Below, one piece after another: positions 43,685 through 52,647 of a DNA stretch of 64,000 nucleotides. The DNA is from Chloroflexota bacterium (GTDB lineage Bacteria > Chloroflexota > Anaerolineae > Anaerolineales > Villigracilaceae). The notes under the pieces were generated by a model. It worked only from the letters and a program-made list of their open reading frames with translations, was not told where the DNA came from and did no database searches. The DNA lies in NCBI GenBank assembly GCA_016234555.1, contig JACRBJ010000004.1:1-64000 (forward strand). Reading direction: 5' to 3'. The number at the start of each line of letters is the position of its first letter. Within the stretch, counting starts at the first letter, position 1. The translations under genes were made by a program, and so were the position numbers.

Positions 43685-44509
43685 ATGAACAAAAAGAGAG
43701 ATATAAAATACCATCTGACGCTTATCACCGCAACGACCACGCTGCTTCTATCGTTGTTCAGTCTCGCATTTCAAGACATCTATACGGCAAGAATAAATCG
43801 GATAACAGAATATGAATTGATGGGGCAGGATGTTGTGACGGCAGCGATTTCCGCCGTTTTTCTCTGCGTCATCCTGTTCAAGGATTACCAAAGGATAAAA
43901 ACCAAAATCATCTGGCTTGGTTGTCTTCTGTATTTGTTTTACATCTACGCCTATTTTAGTTTTGGCGGGGTGTCGAGCGTCTTTTATTTGTTGTATGTTG
44001 CAATCACAGGCTTGACGTTATTTCTCTTCCTTTTCATTCTGGTCGACATCATCAAAAACGACCAACTCCCCAACGTAGCCGAAAATTATCCCCGAAAAGC
44101 AATATCGGTATTCTTCTTTATCAGTATCCTGCTGATAACCGTTATTGAAATTCAGGAACTGGTTTTGAAAACAATAATCCTAAACGAACAACTGAATCCC
44201 TTCCTCGTCTTTTATGTGCTCGATCTGGCGATAATCTTTCCCTCGATTATGATAACCTCGGTTCTAAACCTGAGGAGAACAGGCTGGGGTTATTTGTTCA
44301 GCGGCGTAGCCTTGATAAAAATTGCGACCATTCTGCCCGCGGTGGTTTTCAACGACATTTTTCATCGGCTGTATACAGGGAGTTTCCTGGACCTGTCTTT
44401 CGATATTATCGCATCGATAATCACCCTGATAGCCTCGATTCTTCTAATTATGTACATGAACAGGGTCGACGATAAAAGCATTGCCACGCATCCACAAAAC
44501 GAAAGGTAA
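43685..44509 (+). CDS. Uncharacterised polytopic membrane protein
   Basis: 274 aa with about eight hydrophobic helices and short charged loops; no catalytic motif recognised. AAGGA precedes ATG 43685 at normal distance. AT-richer and more Ile/Leu-rich than its neighbours. Followed 10 bases on by another membrane protein gene. Confidence 0.75.
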   Translation: MNKKRDIKYHLTLITATTTLLLSLFSLAFQDIYTARINRITEYELMGQDVVTAAISAVFLCVILFKDYQRIKTKIIWLGCLLYLFYIYAYFSFGGVSSVFYLLYVAITGLTLFLFLFILVDIIKNDQLPNVAENYPRKAISVFFFISILLITVIEIQELVLKTIILNEQLNPFLVFYVLDLAIIFPSIMITSVLNLRRTGWGYLFSGVALIKIATILPAVVFNDIFHRLYTGSFLDLSFDIIASIITLIASILLIMYMNRVDDKSIATHPQNER

Positions 44510-44519
44510 CAGGCAGATC

Positions 44520-44894
44520 ATGAAATCAACCCCGCAGACTGCCACATCAAATATGAACGAATTCAAAATGGCAAGCGCATTTCTAATTGTGGGCGGAGTC
44601 ATTATCCTCGGCCTGTTTGGCTTTTTCGCAATCACCCGGGAAATCATCCCGCAAGATTCTTTGGCGGTCGGCGGGTACGGACTGGTCGGTGTTTTCGCGA
44701 TCCTCTCAGGCATCGGCTTGTGGCAGTTGAAACGCTGGGGGATATACTTCTACCTCCTTTTCTTCGTCCTCAGGAGCATTCTTCGATTTCCCGACATCAA
44801 AGGGGACGCATATGAAATTCTCCGTTTTGCGTTCTGGGCTGTGGTCTGGCTTCTTCTTGGCTGGTACATGTGGAAAAGGCTCAACGAGACCTGA
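44520..44894 (+). CDS. Small uncharacterised membrane protein
   Basis: 124 aa, four transmembrane helices (FLIVGGVIILGLFGFFAI; LVGVFAILSGIGLWQL; YFYLLFFVLRSIL; FAFWAVVWLLLGWYMW). ATG 44520 is used, since the residues before it overlap the preceding gene. Probably co-transcribed with the gene before. No family recognised. Confidence 0.7.
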   Translation: MKSTPQTATSNMNEFKMASAFLIVGGVIILGLFGFFAITREIIPQDSLAVGGYGLVGVFAILSGIGLWQLKRWGIYFYLLFFVLRSILRFPDIKGDAYEILRFAFWAVVWLLLGWYMWKRLNET

Positions 44895-45169
44895 CACCTA
44901 ATTTTTGTTCAAAATACCCTGCAAGTCATTGGGGATTGGCTGGTTGAAAACCTTTTGGTTTAAAAAATCCGTGCGCATCCGTGAAATCCGTGGCAAGGTT
45001 TTGGGTAAACCCAAGTTGCAAGCAATGAGTTGTAGCCCAATTTGGGCAAAATTTAGGAGTCAGGCCTGGACGTGATGATAAAAATAAGTACCTTCCTCGT
45101 TAATCCAAAAATCATATTTGCTGATAGAATAACGGCGCAGGTATCACACGCAAGGATGCTCACTCGTTC
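44895..45169. other. Intergenic region with a dispersed CCGTG repeat
   Basis: About 275 bases. Around 44965-44995 it holds AAAATCCGTGCGCATCCGTG and a further AAATCCGTGG, a tandem CCGTG word resembling an intergenic repeat. Nothing gene-like is seen; a TAGAAT at 45125 could be a -10 for the sulfotransferase gene. Confidence 0.35.
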
Positions 45170-46369
45170 ATGAAATATAATTTCCCCCTTTTCTGGCGTT
45201 CGCTCTACCGCTCCTTCTTCGACTCCAAAAACACCACCGCCCGTCTTACAAAAAAACGCATCATCTTCCTGACGCTCTTCGTCATCGTTTGGATTCCCGG
45301 AATGCTCGTCCACTGGTTTTTCTTCTGGCTGGACGACATCCTCTTCCCCGAATATAAAAACCAACCCATCGAGAAGCCGTTGTTCATCCTCGGCAATCTT
45401 CGCAGCGGATCGACCTTTCTCCACCGCCTGCTCTCACGTGATTCAACGACCTTCACCAGCCTGACCACGTGGGATATCTACCTGACTCCCTCGGTCACGC
45501 AGAAGAAGATCACGCAGTTCGTGGCGCAGCTCGACAACAAATATTTCGGCAGGGCGCTTCATCGCCTGCTCTACAAATTCGACGCCGCCACCCTCGGCAA
45601 GATCAAGATACACCCCATCTCCTTCTTCCAGCCCGAAGAGGACGAGAACATCCACCTGCTGATCTGGGACGGTTACTTCGTCACCTTCCTCTTCCCCTTC
45701 ATGGACGAGATGCCGAACTACCAGCATTTCGACGAGGCGCTCAGCCCCGAACACAAGCGCCGCATCATGACCTTTTACAAGTCCATGCTCCAGCGGCACA
45801 TGTACGCCACAGGGAAAAAATATTTTGTGGCGAAGAACCCCGCGTTCAGCGCGAAGATCGAAACGCTGCGGGAATTCTTCCCCGACGCCCGCATCATCTA
45901 CCTCGCCCGCAACCCGCTCGACATGCTGCCCTCCACCGTTTCGTGGATCAACTACGCGCGGCGGCAATTCACCGAACCTGAACCTGGATACCATTACATC
46001 GAGGAAATTTTGGATTTGACCCAACACTGGTATCGTCACCCGCTCAACTATCTGGATGCCAACCCCTCGCCCCGACATCTGATCCTGAAATACGACGACC
46101 TGATCCAACGCCCTGAGTCGGTCATCCGCGCGTTCTACGAGCAGTTCGGCTATCCCGACAAACCCGGTCTGCCCATCATCATCGACCAGGCGGTCAAGGA
46201 GACGCTCACCTTCACCAGCGACCACAACTACTCCTACGAGAAGATGGGATTCTCCCGCGAACAGATCGTCCAAATGTACGCCGACATCTTCCAGCGTTTC
46301 GACTTCGAAACCCGTGAGCCGTTCGTTGAAAGAGAAAAAGTGGAAGTGGAGAGGGTGAAAAGGCAATAA
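45170..46369 (+). CDS. Sulfotransferase-family protein
   Basis: 399 aa. The PAPS 5-phosphosulfate loop is LGNLRSGSTFLHRLLSRD (about 72-89), and the 3-phosphate-binding segment is IIYLARNPLDMLPSTVSW (about 242-259). A hydrophobic stretch near residues 30-55 may anchor it to the membrane. The family transfers sulfate from PAPS to glycans, lipids or other acceptors; the acceptor here is unknown, but neighbouring envelope genes suggest a cell-surface polymer. Confidence 0.85.
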   Translation: MKYNFPLFWRSLYRSFFDSKNTTARLTKKRIIFLTLFVIVWIPGMLVHWFFFWLDDILFPEYKNQPIEKPLFILGNLRSGSTFLHRLLSRDSTTFTSLTTWDIYLTPSVTQKKITQFVAQLDNKYFGRALHRLLYKFDAATLGKIKIHPISFFQPEEDENIHLLIWDGYFVTFLFPFMDEMPNYQHFDEALSPEHKRRIMTFYKSMLQRHMYATGKKYFVAKNPAFSAKIETLREFFPDARIIYLARNPLDMLPSTVSWINYARRQFTEPEPGYHYIEEILDLTQHWYRHPLNYLDANPSPRHLILKYDDLIQRPESVIRAFYEQFGYPDKPGLPIIIDQAVKETLTFTSDHNYSYEKMGFSREQIVQMYADIFQRFDFETREPFVEREKVEVERVKRQ

Positions 46370-46373
46370 ACCC

Positions 46374-46406
46374 AAGTGACAGTCACCTGCGAGGTGACTG
46401 TCACTT
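46374..46406. repeat. GTGACAGTC palindromic element, copy C
   Basis: AAGTGACAGTCACCT-gcg-AGGTGACTGTCACTT, perfect 15-bp stem, filling the 38-base gap between convergent sulfotransferase and TPR genes; here it could serve as a two-way terminator. Confidence 0.9.
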
Positions 46407-46407
46407 T

Positions 46408-47808
46408 TTATGGAAAATACTGCTTCAACATCTCCCCCGCTATTTGACCATACATGCCGTTCGGGTCTGCGGTTTGGACCTGGATTAACGTTTCATAGGC
46501 GGCGGCGCGATTCCCCTGCGTGAGGTAGGTCATAGCCAGATGAATCTGCGCGGACAAGTGGTACGGGAAGCGTTTGGACACGTCCACTAGGGTTTGCTCG
46601 GCGTTGGCGTAACGCCCCGAAGCAAGATAGGACCAGCCCAACGCATCCAGCGCGGACGGGTCATCGGGGGAAATCTCCACGGCTTTTTGGGCGGCAGGCA
46701 GACCAATCTCATCCAGGTACACATTGTTCGCGGCGCAAAAGACAGCCAGCAAAGCCCAGTAGGTGGATTCGTTCGGCGCGAGTTCCGTTGCGCGTTTATA
46801 GGACTCCAGCGCGGAAGTCAAGTCGCCTCGTTTGACGTACGCCTCCCCCAGCCCCGCCTGCCATGCGGGATTATCCGGCTCGGAACCGGCGGCGAGCAGG
46901 TACTCAGCCAGCATCTGCGGATATTTTCCCTGCCGGTTCCAATACAAGGCGCGCAAGCCACGCACGACGACGGAAGTATGGTCGAGCCGAACAGCTTTGT
47001 CCAGTTCGGCCAGCCCGTCTCCGCCCACGTGCTGTTTCGCTTCTCCGAGCCATGCCCAGGCTTCGGCATTTTCCCCGTCGAGAGAAATAGCTTTCTCGAA
47101 TGCCGCAATGGACAAATCCCATTCCTGCACCAGCCCGAGGGCGCGACCATTTGTCACCATCTGCTGCGAGGCGTCAGGCTGGGTGGCGGACAAGTTCAAG
47201 GCGGAGCGCAAGGTCTGGACAGCGGGATCAAATTGCGGGTCGAGAGAGGAAGCAAACATCAAATGTGTGAGCGCCTGTTCGGGTTCCAACACGGTCGATA
47301 GTAGTCCAAGTCGATAGTAACTGTAAACATCCCCCTCCCCTGTCTCCAATTGAAGTTGTTTATCCAACGCATCCTTTTCGGCCGCCCAATCCTTCCGCTG
47401 ACGGTAAATCAGCCCAAGCACTTTATAGGTAAATGGCATGGGGCGAATCCGCAGGCTTTCTTCGAGTGCGACGGCGGAGGCGGAAAAATCGCCAAGCATG
47501 AAGCGGGAATATCCAAGAAACATCCACCCCTCCGCGGAAAGCGCCGGCGTCCGTTCGAGAAGGTCGATGGCTTTTTGGGTGTCACCGCTTTTGACAGCGG
47601 CAATGCCACCCTGTTCCCACAAGTCATCGCGCCAAAACAGGAGCTGCGCGGCTCTTTCATAAGATTCGACAGAGGCTGCGTAATTCTGCGCAGCAAAACT
47701 GGCTTCTGCGCGGTTCAGCGCCGTATACCCAACCAACATTGCGGGAACAAGAAAAGCCGCGGACAAGGCGAGGAGCACAAGCGGGACGGTGATTCTTTTA
47801 TTGGTCAT
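46408..47808 (-). CDS. TPR-repeat protein with N-terminal membrane anchor
   Basis: 466 aa. N-terminal signal anchor (VPLVLLALSAAFLVPAMLVGY), then about 10 tetratricopeptide repeats, e.g. LDKQLQLETGEGDVYSYYRLG and YVKRGDLTSALESYKRATEL. A protein-protein interaction scaffold, probably facing outward. A TATAAT box on the minus strand is 10 bases before the ATG, divergent from the histidine-kinase-like gene. Confidence 0.85.
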   Translation of the reverse strand: MTNKRITVPLVLLALSAAFLVPAMLVGYTALNRAEASFAAQNYAASVESYERAAQLLFWRDDLWEQGGIAAVKSGDTQKAIDLLERTPALSAEGWMFLGYSRFMLGDFSASAVALEESLRIRPMPFTYKVLGLIYRQRKDWAAEKDALDKQLQLETGEGDVYSYYRLGLLSTVLEPEQALTHLMFASSLDPQFDPAVQTLRSALNLSATQPDASQQMVTNGRALGLVQEWDLSIAAFEKAISLDGENAEAWAWLGEAKQHVGGDGLAELDKAVRLDHTSVVVRGLRALYWNRQGKYPQMLAEYLLAAGSEPDNPAWQAGLGEAYVKRGDLTSALESYKRATELAPNESTYWALLAVFCAANNVYLDEIGLPAAQKAVEISPDDPSALDALGWSYLASGRYANAEQTLVDVSKRFPYHLSAQIHLAMTYLTQGNRAAAYETLIQVQTADPNGMYGQIAGEMLKQYFP

Positions 47809-47858
47809 TGTAATGGTAATTATACGTGAGTTACGCCATATTTTTTTTGAACTGGAAG

Positions 47859-47864
47859 TATAAT
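47859..47864 (+). promoter_or_regulatory. -10 box seven bases before the start codon
   Basis: TATAAT, seven bases, ATG 47872 of the histidine-kinase-like gene; no Shine-Dalgarno. Confidence 0.5.
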
Positions 47865-47871
47865 AATGCCG

Positions 47872-50220
47872 ATGAGCGCATTCACCAGCCTAATCTTCAC
47901 TCAGTTAACCATCCCGCCGGGAAACCTAATCTACTACACGGTCATGGCATTTGCCGTTGCAAGCGCGCTCCAGTCGGCTTTCAACCACTGGCGCGTGAGC
48001 GAATTTCCCCAGGCGCGGAGGGCATTTGTGGGGCTTGGCATCCTGCTTGCGGCGCAGGTGGGCATGCACGTGATCGCCGGTCTCGGCTGGCAGAAACTGG
48101 TCGAGCCCACGGCTGTTATGCCGCCGCTCGACCGCGCCTACATCCTCTTTGGAATCATCTGGATCACATGGCTGTATGCCTTCCCCGAACCCAACCGAAC
48201 GGCGGATGTGGCGGCAGGCGGATTAAGCTTCCTGGTCATTATTCTGTTCGGGCTAAGCCTGTTCACCTGGCAGCCCCAAATCGGGTTCGTCAGCTACAAC
48301 CAGACGAACGATGACTGGGTCTGGCAGATCGGCTCGATGCTCACCGCGCTGACGGGGATCATCATCCTGTTCGTCCGCAAGCCCGACGGCATGTGGAATG
48401 GTATCATCATACTCGCGCTTGGATTTGCCGGTCACGCGGGGCATTTGCTCTTCCCGGTGGACGGATATTACTCTGGCATTGTACGGCTTGGGTATATGGT
48501 GGCATATCCGATCCTGCTTACCCTGCCGCAGAGATTTGCAATCCCCGCGTCGACACCCAAGGTGGTTGTCACCCCGCCCGCGCACCCATCCGCAAAAAGG
48601 GCGGATGCGAACGTGGGAATGCCCGAACGCAGGCGATACAGCACCGACCCGAAGACCTTCCATGCCATGCTGGCTCTCGCGGCGGAGACAAACCCCAAAA
48701 AAGTGAGCCAGGCGATCACCCGCGCCATCGCGCAAACCATGCTCTCCGACCTGTGCTTCATGATCCAACTGTCGGATAACAAAAACCAGCTGCAGATCGC
48801 CGGCGGATATGACCTGATACGCGAGGACCTCCTCGATGGAGGCTCGCTGAACAAGAGCGCAATTCCGATGCTGGCAAATTCGCTCCAGCGCGGACGTCCC
48901 CTGCGGATGCCTGCCAGCAGCACCTCTGCCGACGTGAAAGGCTTGGGCGACATCCTCGGGCTGACCAACCCGGGTCACCTGTTGTGCGTGCCGATCCTGA
49001 CGCCGGAGAAGGAACCCCTCGGCGGCGTGCTTTTGCTCTCGCCGTATTCAGACCGCACATGGACAGCGGAAGACCAGGCTTATCTCTCGAATATTGCGGC
49101 TGCACTGGTACCGATCATCAAGCGGAGCCAGACCTCGAATCAACTCGAGGCGCAAAGCGAACAGACACGCGCGAAAATAACCGACCTGGAATTTCACATC
49201 GCCGAGCTTACCCGTCAACTGGAAGCTGCCCGCGAGGAAGGTGCAAAAGGCGGCGGCGTCGAAATGGCGTCCCTGCTTGCGGCGCAGGAGGAATCACAGC
49301 GCATCATCGAACAGCTTCAGGTCGAAAACGCTGAACTGCGCACGGGCAGGAACATTCAATCTACAGCCTCCACCACACAGATGGAAGTGGAATTGAAGGC
49401 AAGTTTACAGGAACTGGCTCGTTTGCAGAATCAGCTCGCCGACGCGAACATGAAAGTGCATGAACTGGAAAAAGGTCATGTGGTCGCAAAAAGCACCGAG
49501 CAGGCGGAAGTGGTGGCCTCCATCGCGCAGGAACTGCGACAGCCACTCTCGTCCATTGTCGGCTACACCGACCTGCTGCTTGGGGAATCCGTCGGCATCC
49601 TCGGCACGTTGCAGCGCAAGTTCGTGGAGCGGATCAAAGCCTCGACGGAGCGCATCAACAGCCTGACCGACGACATGATCCAAATTACCACCCTGGAAAC
49701 CGAATTGAACGACCTCAAATTCGAGGCGGTGGACCTGAACGTGGTCATCGACAACGCCATGTCCTACACCAGCGCCCAGGTACGCGAGAAGAACATCTCG
49801 ATGCACCTCGACCTGCCCAAGAAACTGGCTCCCGTCCAGGCTGACCGCGAGGCGCTGCAACAGATCCTGATTCACCTGCTACAAAATGCGGGGGCGGCGA
49901 CGCCCTTCGAAGGCACGATCAGGCTCAACGTCCAGACCAGGAATGAAGAGGATAGGGAGTTCATCCTCATCCAGGTCACGGACACCGGCGGCGGCATACC
50001 ATCGAACGACCTACCCCGCGTTTTCACCCGGCTCTACCGCGCCGACAACGTCCTCATTCAGGGCGTCGGCGATACGGGGGTGGGGCTTTCCATCGCAAAG
50101 TCCCTCACCGAAGCGCATCATGGGCGCATTTGGGTCGAAAGCGAGCAGGGGGTCGGCTCCAAGTTTAGCGTGTTGCTGCCCATCACCGGCGGCGTTGAAA
50201 AGAACAGGGGAAGGAAATAA
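47872..50220 (+). CDS. Membrane GAF/histidine-kinase-like protein lacking the phospho-acceptor His
   Basis: 782 aa from ATG 47872. About seven N-terminal transmembrane helices (1-205), a GAF-like domain (about 250-415), a coiled coil (about 420-535), a HisKA-like dimerisation helix (about 545-610) and a HATPase_c domain (about 655-775) with N-box LIHLLQNAGAA, G1 DTGGGI and G2 GDTGVGLSIAKSL. In the H-box the sequence is AQELRQPLSS, so Gln553 (CAG) stands where the phosphorylated His should be. The ATPase looks intact, so it may be a regulatory partner and not an autokinase. No response regulator is adjacent; the LysM gene overlaps its stop (TAATG). Confidence 0.87.
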   Translation: MSAFTSLIFTQLTIPPGNLIYYTVMAFAVASALQSAFNHWRVSEFPQARRAFVGLGILLAAQVGMHVIAGLGWQKLVEPTAVMPPLDRAYILFGIIWITWLYAFPEPNRTADVAAGGLSFLVIILFGLSLFTWQPQIGFVSYNQTNDDWVWQIGSMLTALTGIIILFVRKPDGMWNGIIILALGFAGHAGHLLFPVDGYYSGIVRLGYMVAYPILLTLPQRFAIPASTPKVVVTPPAHPSAKRADANVGMPERRRYSTDPKTFHAMLALAAETNPKKVSQAITRAIAQTMLSDLCFMIQLSDNKNQLQIAGGYDLIREDLLDGGSLNKSAIPMLANSLQRGRPLRMPASSTSADVKGLGDILGLTNPGHLLCVPILTPEKEPLGGVLLLSPYSDRTWTAEDQAYLSNIAAALVPIIKRSQTSNQLEAQSEQTRAKITDLEFHIAELTRQLEAAREEGAKGGGVEMASLLAAQEESQRIIEQLQVENAELRTGRNIQSTASTTQMEVELKASLQELARLQNQLADANMKVHELEKGHVVAKSTEQAEVVASIAQELRQPLSSIVGYTDLLLGESVGILGTLQRKFVERIKASTERINSLTDDMIQITTLETELNDLKFEAVDLNVVIDNAMSYTSAQVREKNISMHLDLPKKLAPVQADREALQQILIHLLQNAGAATPFEGTIRLNVQTRNEEDREFILIQVTDTGGGIPSNDLPRVFTRLYRADNVLIQGVGDTGVGLSIAKSLTEAHHGRIWVESEQGVGSKFSVLLPITGGVEKNRGRK

Positions 50221-51041
50221 TGCGAAGTTTGCGCGGCTTGGGCAACGCGCTGGCGGTGGCTGTGATCTCGATTGGGCTGATGCTCGGCGCGCTGTCCATC
50301 TCGCTGGTGGAATTTGTGCAGCAGGAGACGCCGCCCACAGCTGGGAACTCGATCCCGTCGCCGCTCCCGCTGACAGTTACCAACACCCTGCCTCCAACGT
50401 TGACACCAACCATCGGGCTTGAGTCGCCAACCCCCAGCATCACCCCCACACCCACCATCACATTCACACCGCCCGCCTCCTGTCCGCCCCCGTTTGGCTG
50501 GGGACAAATTTTCATCCAAGCGGGTGAGACCCTTGATGGCATTGCCATCCGTTATCGCACCAGCAGGGACGAACTGCGCCGCGCCAACTGCCTGTTGACC
50601 GACGCCCTGGTGGCTGGGACGGTTTTGTACGTTCCACCTGTGGCGCCCAACACGCCGGTGGCATGTAATCCCGGCGCTGTCGGTTGGTCAAGGACTTACA
50701 CGGTCAGACCCGGCGATACGATCTACTCCATTGCAACCAATCATTACACAACCGCCACGCTGTTGAAGAATGTGAACTGTCACGCCAGCGACCTGATCTA
50801 TACGGGAGAAATCCTCTGGGTGCCGAACGTTGCCACCCGCACACCGTATCCCACACCCATGCCCGGCAGCACGGTCACGCCCTATCCCACCGACCCGTTA
50901 ACCGAGACCGCCCTGCCGTTCACCATCACAGTCCTGCCCTTCACCGCCACCTTCGAGCCAACCAGCACGCCTGTGCCCCCCACACCAACAGCCATCCCCA
51001 CGTACACGGCAAGCCCAACCCCATTCCCCACACCGCAATGA
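50220..51041 (+). CDS. Two-LysM secreted/anchored protein
   Basis: 273 aa. N-terminal membrane segment (LAVAVISIGLMLGALSISLV), Pro/Thr spacer, LysM 1 (about 98-140: FIQAGETLDGIAIRYRTSRDELRRANC) and LysM 2 (about 160-205: YTVRPGDTIYSIATNHYTTATLLKNVNC), then a Pro/Thr tail of about 65 residues. Predicted to bind peptidoglycan. ATG overlaps the previous stop, so its synthesis is coupled to the kinase-like sensor. Confidence 0.87.
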   Translation: MRSLRGLGNALAVAVISIGLMLGALSISLVEFVQQETPPTAGNSIPSPLPLTVTNTLPPTLTPTIGLESPTPSITPTPTITFTPPASCPPPFGWGQIFIQAGETLDGIAIRYRTSRDELRRANCLLTDALVAGTVLYVPPVAPNTPVACNPGAVGWSRTYTVRPGDTIYSIATNHYTTATLLKNVNCHASDLIYTGEILWVPNVATRTPYPTPMPGSTVTPYPTDPLTETALPFTITVLPFTATFEPTSTPVPPTPTAIPTYTASPTPFPTPQ

Positions 51042-51060
51042 CGTAAGTTAAAATCAACAG

Positions 51061-51112
51061 GACCCTAAAGGTTATAAATCAGGTATAACTGAGGCAGAAA
51101 ACCTTTAGGGTC
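51061..51112. repeat. GACC-N4-AGG palindromic element, copy 4
   Basis: GACCCTAAAGGTT (51061-51073) and its exact complement (51100-51112), 26-base loop, 12 bases before the LCP gene; it may act as a terminator of the LysM gene. Confidence 0.75.
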
Positions 51113-51123
51113 TTTGCTTTGAA

Positions 51124-52632
51124 ATGAAAACATTCCATCCCTACACCATCTCATTCCTTGTTTTCGTCTCCGCAGTCATTTTTTATGGTTGCAGCACCGT
51201 GTCGCAGGAGGCGGTTCCCCCGCCGCCGTTCATCCTCATCACATCCGCCCCAAACCCATCCCCGACACCCACACCGTTTCAACCGTCCCAATACACACCG
51301 ACAGAGCCTTCGCTGTTGTCGTACAGCCTGAACACGCCCACACCCCAAATCCTCCCCACTGAAACGCCATCCCCCACGCCACTCCCACCAATCGATCCAA
51401 CCGCCACAGCGGACATCAACCAGTTATTCCCGACGGTTGCCGCGCCACCCGTGGCGGAATCCGTCGCGGTTGCGCCAACCGCCCTTCCGCCGCTCACCGA
51501 TAACGAAACCATCAACTTCCTGCTCATCGGCTCGGACAAACGCCCCGGCTCGTCGTATCGTACCGACACGCTGGTCATCGCCATCGTTTGGCTCAAGGAA
51601 GGGCAGGTCTCGCTCATTTCCATCCCCCGCGACCTGTGGATTTACATCCCCACCGTTGGGATGCAGCGCATCAACACCGCCTACCAGAGCGGAGAGATCA
51701 CCGGCTACACGGGCGGCGGACCGGGCTTGCTGAAGGACACCATCGCCTACAATCTCGGCATCCGCATCGACCACACTGCCATGGTCGAGTTCGACGGCTT
51801 CCGCCGCATCGTGGATACCCTCGGCGGCGTGGAAGTGCCCGTGGCGTGTGCCTACACAGACTGGCGTTTGATCGATCCCTCGTACGACCCATACAACGAG
51901 AACAACTGGTGGCTGTACACCGTCGGACCGGGACAGGTTCACATGGACGGCGACCTGGCGCTCTGGTACGCGCGTTCGCGCTCCAAGTCCAACGATTTCG
52001 ACCGCGGACGCCGCCAGCAGGAAACCCTGCGCGCCATTTTCGCCAAAGCCCTGCAAACCGACACGTTCAGCAAAATTCCGCAGCTTTACAACGATTTTTC
52101 CAGCACGGTCATCACGGACGCGGGGCTTGGCGACCTGTTGTTGATGGCTCCCTATGCAGTCAATTTCACCAACGCCAATATTCGCGGCTACTACATCCGC
52201 CCGCCCTACGTCAGCTCGTGGATGACTCCCGGCGGCGCGGCGGTGCTGCTGCCCAACGAAGCGGAACTGGGACAAATGCTGGTCGAAGCCACCACGCTCT
52301 CGACCTCGGCAGTGGAGCGCCAGACCATTAACGTGGACGTGCAAAACGGCACCAGCATCGACTCGCTGGATGCGCTCGCCGCTTCGCGCCTCAACTATGC
52401 GGGATACCAGACGATACTTTCGAATTCCGACCGCCGCGATTATGCCTCATCCATGATCATCGACTTCACCCCCGGCCAGGACCCAAACCAGCGGCAGACC
52501 ATCATCTCCGCCCTCAACCTGTATTCCGCAAATGTCATTTCCATGCCCGGCGCCAGCGACCAGGTCCAATACCGCGTCGTCCTCGGCTACGACTACGACC
52601 CGTGCTTCCAGCCGCAGGATTTGTCACATTAG
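51124..52632 (+). CDS. LCP-family lipoprotein with LytR_C domain
   Basis: 502 aa. Lipobox YGC-S near residue 23, Pro/Thr-rich spacer (about 30-120), LCP domain (about 125-330: NFLLIGSDKRPGSSYRTDTLV, LISIPRDLWIYIP, DTLGGVEVPVAC, LWYARSRSKSNDFDRGRRQ), and a C-terminal LytR_C domain (about 395-495: INVDVQNGTSIDSLDALAAS). Same role class as the LCP protein at 40494: attachment of glycopolymers to the wall. Ends 15 bases from the convergent malQ. Confidence 0.92.
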   Translation: MKTFHPYTISFLVFVSAVIFYGCSTVSQEAVPPPPFILITSAPNPSPTPTPFQPSQYTPTEPSLLSYSLNTPTPQILPTETPSPTPLPPIDPTATADINQLFPTVAAPPVAESVAVAPTALPPLTDNETINFLLIGSDKRPGSSYRTDTLVIAIVWLKEGQVSLISIPRDLWIYIPTVGMQRINTAYQSGEITGYTGGGPGLLKDTIAYNLGIRIDHTAMVEFDGFRRIVDTLGGVEVPVACAYTDWRLIDPSYDPYNENNWWLYTVGPGQVHMDGDLALWYARSRSKSNDFDRGRRQQETLRAIFAKALQTDTFSKIPQLYNDFSSTVITDAGLGDLLLMAPYAVNFTNANIRGYYIRPPYVSSWMTPGGAAVLLPNEAELGQMLVEATTLSTSAVERQTINVDVQNGTSIDSLDALAASRLNYAGYQTILSNSDRRDYASSMIIDFTPGQDPNQRQTIISALNLYSANVISMPGASDQVQYRVVLGYDYDPCFQPQDLSH

Positions 52633-52647
52633 TAATTGCTACCCGCC

